33,550 bases of DNA from assembly GCA_020629535.1 (NCBI GenBank), contig JAHDDD010000001.1, positions 1-33,550 on the forward strand. The letters are read 5' to 3'. Below are positions 33,136 through 33,550 of the stretch, piece after piece. A model generated the notes under the pieces. That model saw only the letters and a list, made by a program, of their open reading frames with translations. It searched no databases and was not told the origin of the DNA. Both the position numbers and the translations under genes were made by a program. Position 1 is the stretch's first letter. Every line of letters begins with the position of its first letter. The DNA is from Saprospiraceae bacterium. Its GTDB lineage: Bacteria > Bacteroidota > Bacteroidia > Chitinophagales > Saprospiraceae.

Positions 33136-33550
33136 CTATCCTTCGGCATCTCTTCTTCTGAAGACTTCTTCCATTACATCACCGAGTTGTTCTCCTCCAA
33201 TGTTCTTGATGATGATTTCTCTGTCTGAATTCAGGATGTAGATCTTTGGCGTGGTCTTGACATTGTATTTCATTTTGAACCTAGACTTGTGGTATGTATC
33301 AGCGACATTGATGAAATCTTCCATTCCTTTTTCTTCGATGGCGGGCCAACAGGTTTTGGTCTTTTCACCGTGTTTGGTGCATACGCTGAGTAACTTTACT
33401 CCTTTGTCCTTGTATTCTTTGTAGAAGTCGACAACATGGGGCATGGCTTTTTTACAATGTCCACAATCTGGAGCCCAAAATAGAATGACAAGGTATTCGT
33501 ATTCGATGTCATCGATGGATATTTCTGAACCGTCTTCCTTGTAAAGTGTG
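33136..33550 (-). CDS. TlpA-like thioredoxin-fold protein, C-terminal part (cut by window edge)
   Basis: The frame is open on the minus strand to the right edge, so the ATG at 33442-33444 is internal and not the start. The visible 137 residues begin TLYKEDGSEISIDDIEYEYL. They contain the strand LVILFWAPDCGHCKKAMPHV with the redox motif CGHC, then a central insert with a second Cys pair candidate (SVCTKHGEKTKTCW). The cis-Pro motif TTPKIYILNSD and a C-terminal helix follow. This is the TlpA/ResA/AhpC-TSA class, usually tethered or secreted thiol-disulfide oxidoreductases; in Bacteroidota these often carry an N-terminal DUF4369-like or lipoprotein part. The missing N-terminus prevents a location call. 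Confidence 0.88.
   Translation of the reverse strand, partial: TLYKEDGSEISIDDIEYEYLVILFWAPDCGHCKKAMPHVVDFYKEYKDKGVKLLSVCTKHGEKTKTCWPAIEEKGMEDFINVADTYHKSRFKMKYNVKTTPKIYILNSDREIIIKNIGGEQLGDVMEEVFRRRDAEG

Noticed and set aside
33136-33444. A 102-aa protein starting at 33444
   Set aside because: The frame continues to the window edge and includes the CGHC redox motif just before this Met, so it is internal.

Overview
The window looks like chromosome from a free-living member of the Bacteroidota, probably Saprospiria-like. That placement is inferred from three things: AT-rich DNA with few Shine-Dalgarno sites; several TAnnTTTG-type -7 boxes; and a gene order I associate with this phylum (miaB, sigma-54 activator, lptE, a TPR-tailed acidic protein, secG, groES, groEL). 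I see no insertion sequence, integrase, phage gene, rRNA, intact tRNA or CRISPR array.

Layout. 1-94: the 5' end of a dusB-like gene on the minus strand. 339-1517: a biosynthetic-type thiolase. 1709-9148: the tRNA-modification, envelope and chaperone block miaB / sigma-54 activator / lptE / low-complexity protein / secG / groES / groEL, closed by a strong terminator at 9171-9205. 9340-12298: a small hypothetical gene, a sterol-desaturase-family di-iron enzyme, an outer-membrane barrel-like protein and an AraC regulator. 12380-13585: two or three small membrane-anchored proteins, one possibly frameshifted. 13565-14959 (minus): a STAS/SEC14-like protein followed by a soluble histidine kinase. 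14960-15376: the only long gene-free stretch, with a tRNA-like relic and a hairpin. 15377-19532: a D-threonine aldolase-type PLP enzyme, a DUF697+SHOCT protein, and a translationally coupled pair of unknown genes. 19537-22415: a tyrosine-catabolism pair (aminotransferase and 4-hydroxyphenylpyruvate dioxygenase) divergent from an Lrp/AsnC regulator. 22443-25874: a glycosyltransferase, a LolD-type ATPase and a DUF389 membrane protein.

The most unusual part is 26005-28549. It is a tightly packed four-gene unit: a small coiled-coil protein; a coiled-coil protein with a longin/roadblock-like domain; a Ras-like small GTPase; and a PAS-like protein fused to a degenerate histidine kinase. Adjacent genes overlap by 31 and 23 nt. 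The GTPase has Val where Ras has Gly12 and Glu where Ras has Gln61. The kinase-like protein has Asn at the phospho-acceptor His position and has lost its N, G1 and G2 ATP-binding boxes. I propose a GTPase switch read out by a pseudokinase scaffold, with the longin/roadblock protein as candidate GAP, GEF or platform. This is inference.

28676-33550 holds an M50B-like membrane protease and a GNAT acetyltransferase (minus, overlapping), an FdhF/YdeP-type molybdopterin oxidoreductase, a secreted short-repeat protein, and the C-terminal part of a TlpA-like thioredoxin-fold protein that runs off the right edge.
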